Source: Desulfovibrionales bacterium (GTDB lineage Bacteria > Desulfobacterota > QYQD01). Taken from it: a DNA stretch of 64,000 bases. The notes beneath the pieces are model-generated. The model saw only the letters and a program-made list of their open reading frames with translations, was not told the DNA's origin and ran no database searches. The stretch lies in assembly GCA_028715605.1 (NCBI GenBank), contig JAQURM010000001.1, forward strand, positions 364,001-428,000, written 5' to 3'. Within the stretch, counting starts at the first letter, position 1. Each line of letters begins with the position of its first letter. This document shows, piece after piece, positions 61,404-64,000 of this stretch. Made by a program: the position numbers and the translations under genes.

Positions 61404-63713
61404 ATGCTTAAATTACTTAAGGCCTACATCAACAAGAAATTGCGCTTCAAGATTCTGATTGCACTAATATTGACCTCGGCGCTTTTTGTGGGGGTCCTTA
61501 TATACCTCGGCGTTAATGGTTACAGAGAAGACGTCCTGAATAAAGTGACGCGGTTTGAGCTGGAACTGGCGAACATGACACACGCGGGAATAAAACACCC
61601 CATGGCTATCGGCAATATGGATGCAGTCAAGGAACAACTAAAAGACATCAAAACGGCTATGAAGGGGATAGAGGTTTACATAACGGATGCCGACCAGACT
61701 GTATTCTATGCCAGTCATGAAGAAACAGTCGGAACTAATCTCGGAAACCTGTTAGCGGATCCTGAACTCACAAAAACCCTGAGCAACATACTTTCTACCG
61801 GCGCTGATCCCAGACGACCATTCCTGCAGACTATAAATGGCGAACCATATAACCTTATCTTTCATCCCATTCTTAATGAACCGGCTTGTTACAACTGCCA
61901 TGCCCCGGCCAAAAGGGTGCTGGGCTCTCTGGTGGTGCGTCAATCCGTAGCCGCTGATTATGCTTCTATTGCCTCTCTTAGAAACCGGTATATCATGGCC
62001 GGAGCGCTGGGAGTCATATCTTTGGTTGTAATCCTTAACTATCTGATAACCCGCCTCATCACGCGTCGCATCCGTTACCTATCCGATAAGGTAACCCAGG
62101 TAGCCGAAGGAGACGTAGATGTAAATATCGAGGTGAGGGGCGAAGACTCCATAGGAAGGTTGAATAAAAACTTCAATATCATGCTGCTACACCTGCGTGA
62201 CAGGATAGAATATGCGAACAGTCTGAAGCGCGGGATCAGCGATCCATTCTTCGTTGTCGATCCAGATCTAACCATAACCTATATGAACGATGCCGCTGCG
62301 GCCATAACCGGATACCAGAAAGAGGAAGTAGTAGGCAAGATGAAGTGTTGGGACGTTTTCAAAAGCAATCTCTGCACCGACTGTAGCTTAAAAAAGTGTA
62401 TGGCCACCGGCCAGGCTGCGGAAGCGGAAAGGGTGCGGTGCGAAATAACCAACCGCCATGGAAAGATAGTTCCCATAGAGGCCAGCGTTGCCGCCCTTAA
62501 AGACGCTGGCGGCAAGATACTGGGGGGCTTCAAGATCTTTCATGATATCACCGCCAGGGTCGAAGCAGAAAAGATTCTCAAAGAAACAGCCGCTAAGGAA
62601 GAGGAGCAAAGGCGATATCTGGAAGGACGGGTGGACAATCTGCTCAATGTCCTGGACAAGGCCGCCGGGGGAGATCTCACGGCCAGAGTAGAGTCCATAG
62701 GTAAAAAAGACCTCATGGACAGGCTGGCAGACAAGGTCAACGAGATGTTCGAGAAGATTGGCTCGCTCATAAAGCAGACAAAAAGGACTGCGAACATTGT
62801 GGCTCAGGGGACAAATCAGATCTCCGCGGGTAATCAGGACCTGTCGCAGCGGACTCAGGAGCAGGCGGCCACTATAGAAGAAGCCGGCGCCACCCTCGAA
62901 CAAATGACCGCCAATGTCAGCCAGAACGCTGCCAATACCATGAAGGTCAACCAGTTGGCCCAGGAATCCGTGACCCTGGCGCAGGAAGGAACATCAGTAG
63001 TGAAAGAGACGGTCCATGCCATGACTGAGGTGTGGACCGCCAGCAAAAAAATTGTAGAAATTATGGACCTGGTTAACGAGATCACCTTTCAGACCAATCT
63101 CCTGGCCCTTAATGCCGCGGTGGAGGCCGCCCGGGCCGGTGAACACGGCCGCGGTTTTGCGGTGGTAGCCACGGAAATACGCAATCTTTCCAAGAGAAGC
63201 GGGGAGGCAGCTAAAGATATACAGAATCTCATCCATGACAGTATGGCTAAGATTGAAGAAAGCCATAAGTTAGTCGGTCAAACCGGCAGCAGTCTGGAAA
63301 AGATAACCGGATGCATTACTGCCGTGTCCGAGGCCGTTTCTGAGGTCTCGGCGGCTACTCAGGAACAATCACGCAGTATTGAGCAAGTGAATCAGGCTGT
63401 TACCGATATGGGGGATGTTGTACAGCAAAATGCCGCTCTGGTTGAACAATTAGCAGGCGCTAGTCAAACGCTGGCGGCTAAGGCCGCACTCCTGAAAAAG
63501 TTAACTAAGGAATTTTCTGTGGCCGGGGCAGATGAAGATTCCATAGAGGAAGAGCCGTTGACTCCGGCAACTCTCACCGGGAGAGAAAAAAGGGGGACTA
63601 TGCCCCCGGTAAAAAGGCCTTTACGTCAAGATATGTTGCAAAAGGCCGTGCTTAAGGAGATATCCCCGGAAGAAGCAGATCTCAACATGGAGGAAGGTTT
63701 TGAAGAATTCTAA
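61404..63713 (+). CDS. Heme-binding methyl-accepting chemotaxis protein with PAS
   Basis: 769 residues. TM1 (~17-37), periplasmic sensor (~38-200) with a c-type heme motif CYNCH at residues 162-166, TM2 (~198-215), HAMP (~218-270), cytoplasmic PAS (~275-390) with a cysteine group KMKCWDVFKSNLCTDCSLKK, further linker with HAMP-like part, then the signalling hairpin ([21 protein letters not shown]). A covalent heme in a chemoreceptor sensor resembles, from memory, Geobacter GSU0582/GSU0935 and Desulfovibrio DcrA, which sense redox state or small gases. Cytochrome maturation by the ResB/CcsA pair of this window would be needed. In one operon with CheA and CheW. Confidence 0.93.
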   Translation: MLKLLKAYINKKLRFKILIALILTSALFVGVLIYLGVNGYREDVLNKVTRFELELANMTHAGIKHPMAIGNMDAVKEQLKDIKTAMKGIEVYITDADQTVFYASHEETVGTNLGNLLADPELTKTLSNILSTGADPRRPFLQTINGEPYNLIFHPILNEPACYNCHAPAKRVLGSLVVRQSVAADYASIASLRNRYIMAGALGVISLVVILNYLITRLITRRIRYLSDKVTQVAEGDVDVNIEVRGEDSIGRLNKNFNIMLLHLRDRIEYANSLKRGISDPFFVVDPDLTITYMNDAAAAITGYQKEEVVGKMKCWDVFKSNLCTDCSLKKCMATGQAAEAERVRCEITNRHGKIVPIEASVAALKDAGGKILGGFKIFHDITARVEAEKILKETAAKEEEQRRYLEGRVDNLLNVLDKAAGGDLTARVESIGKKDLMDRLADKVNEMFEKIGSLIKQTKRTANIVAQGTNQISAGNQDLSQRTQEQAATIEEAGATLEQMTANVSQNAANTMKVNQLAQESVTLAQEGTSVVKETVHAMTEVWTASKKIVEIMDLVNEITFQTNLLALNAAVEAARAGEHGRGFAVVATEIRNLSKRSGEAAKDIQNLIHDSMAKIEESHKLVGQTGSSLEKITGCITAVSEAVSEVSAATQEQSRSIEQVNQAVTDMGDVVQQNAALVEQLAGASQTLAAKAALLKKLTKEFSVAGADEDSIEEEPLTPATLTGREKRGTMPPVKRPLRQDMLQKAVLKEISPEEADLNMEEGFEEF

Positions 63714-63728
63714 GGAGCCAAAGTCCAC

Positions 63729-64000
63729 ATGGAAGAACAGTATATAACCTTTTATCTTGATGACGAAGAATACGGGATAGAAATTAATAAGATAAGAGAA
63801 ATCATCGGCTATCGCCGTTTTACCCGGGTACCCGGGGTTAAAGATATTGTAAAGGGGATGGTTAACTTGCGCGGTGTTATATTTCCCATCTTTGACCTGA
63901 GGCTCAAGTTTAATCTGCCACCAAAGGAATACAACAAATTTTCCGTTATATTTGTCCTGGAAATCGCGGGGCGTGTCATGGGCATTATCGTAGATACTAC
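63729..64000 (+). CDS. cheW: CheW-type adaptor (partial, runs off window end)
   Basis: The first 90 residues of a CheW: EEQYITFYLDDEEYGIEINK, GYRRFTRVPGVKDIVKGMVN, LRGVIFPIFDLRLKF, VIFVLEIAGRVMGIIVDT. It couples the receptor above to CheA. ATG 15 bases after the MCP stop; AAGGAGCCAAAG provides a ribosome site. The C-terminal part and any later chemotaxis genes lie outside. Confidence 0.95.
   Translation, partial: MEEQYITFYLDDEEYGIEINKIREIIGYRRFTRVPGVKDIVKGMVNLRGVIFPIFDLRLKFNLPPKEYNKFSVIFVLEIAGRVMGIIVDT

Noticed and set aside
1-64000. CRISPR array
   Set aside because: Repeats here are palindromic and irregularly spaced, with no equal spacers and no cas genes.

Overview
The window most likely comes from a Desulfobacterota (former Deltaproteobacteria) chromosome with a large extracellular-electron-transfer capacity. 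The evidence is seven multiheme c-type cytochrome genes carrying about 58 heme-binding motifs, system II cytochrome maturation genes (ResB/CcsA), a heme-binding chemoreceptor, a CstA/LepA/LepB/Rng housekeeping set and intergenic DNA packed with short repeats typical of that phylum. No genus can be named from sequence alone. No CRISPR array, prophage or intact insertion sequence is visible.

Layout. 1-3.9 kb (minus): 5'-truncated-by-window RNase G and a B12-binding radical SAM/DUF2344 fusion. 4.2-8.0 kb (minus): an NHL beta-propeller protein, a heptaheme cytochrome and an OmcS-like hexaheme cytochrome, which look like one extracellular cytochrome locus. 8.1-16.5 kb: CstA transporter, a lipoprotein gene containing intergenic repeat, a ferredoxin, two tandem outer-membrane porins and a HepT/MntA toxin-antitoxin pair. 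16.9-22.5 kb (plus): two orphan periplasmic binding proteins flanking a chemoreceptor, with a DUF559 nuclease gene wedged in between repeats. 22.6-28.5 kb: MarC, Mn-dependent pyrophosphatase, and a tetrapyrrole/cytochrome-maturation cluster (sirohydrochlorin synthesis, CcsA, HemA). 28.8-35.1 kb (minus): Ssb, LepB, LepA, ROK glucokinase and a PAS histidine kinase. 35.4-42.3 kb: MFS pump, octaheme cytochrome, tRNA-Asn, M16 peptidase, NagZ. 42.4-49.0 kb (plus): an OmcS-like cytochrome behind two tandem near-perfect sigma-28 promoters, two 12-heme cytochromes, ResB and CcsA. 49.2-56.0 kb: AMP nucleosidase, a decayed AlbA_2/RAYT patch, a duplicated promoter-plus-terminator leader in front of an ABC-F ATPase and of RF3, an RNase D-like exonuclease and a 35-residue lysine-rich protein. 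56.1-57.3 kb (minus): a third OmcS-like cytochrome. 57.7-64 kb: orphan CheY and a STAS-CheY-CheA-MCP-CheW operon whose receptor has a periplasmic CxxCH motif; CheW runs off the end.

How it fits together: heme synthesis (HemA, SirC), heme export and ligation (two CcsA, one ResB), lipid-anchored and soluble periplasmic multiheme cytochromes and three filament-type cytochromes could make a route from the inner membrane to outside the cell. A sigma-28 (flagellar/chemotaxis sigma) promoter pair on one filament cytochrome and a heme-bearing chemoreceptor suggest that electron export and motility are regulated together. That link is inference; the promoter and heme motifs are read directly from the sequence.

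Most gaps above 200 bases are filled by a few repeat families: a ~70-bp palindrome (GTAGGGTGGGC...GCCCACCCTAC), C/G-rich blocks that flank AAAGGGGG, an rRNA-like-looking CACCGCAGAGACGCAAAG family, and GTCATTGGTCACTGGTC and AGCTGATAGCTGA tandem motifs. In places these enter coding sequence.
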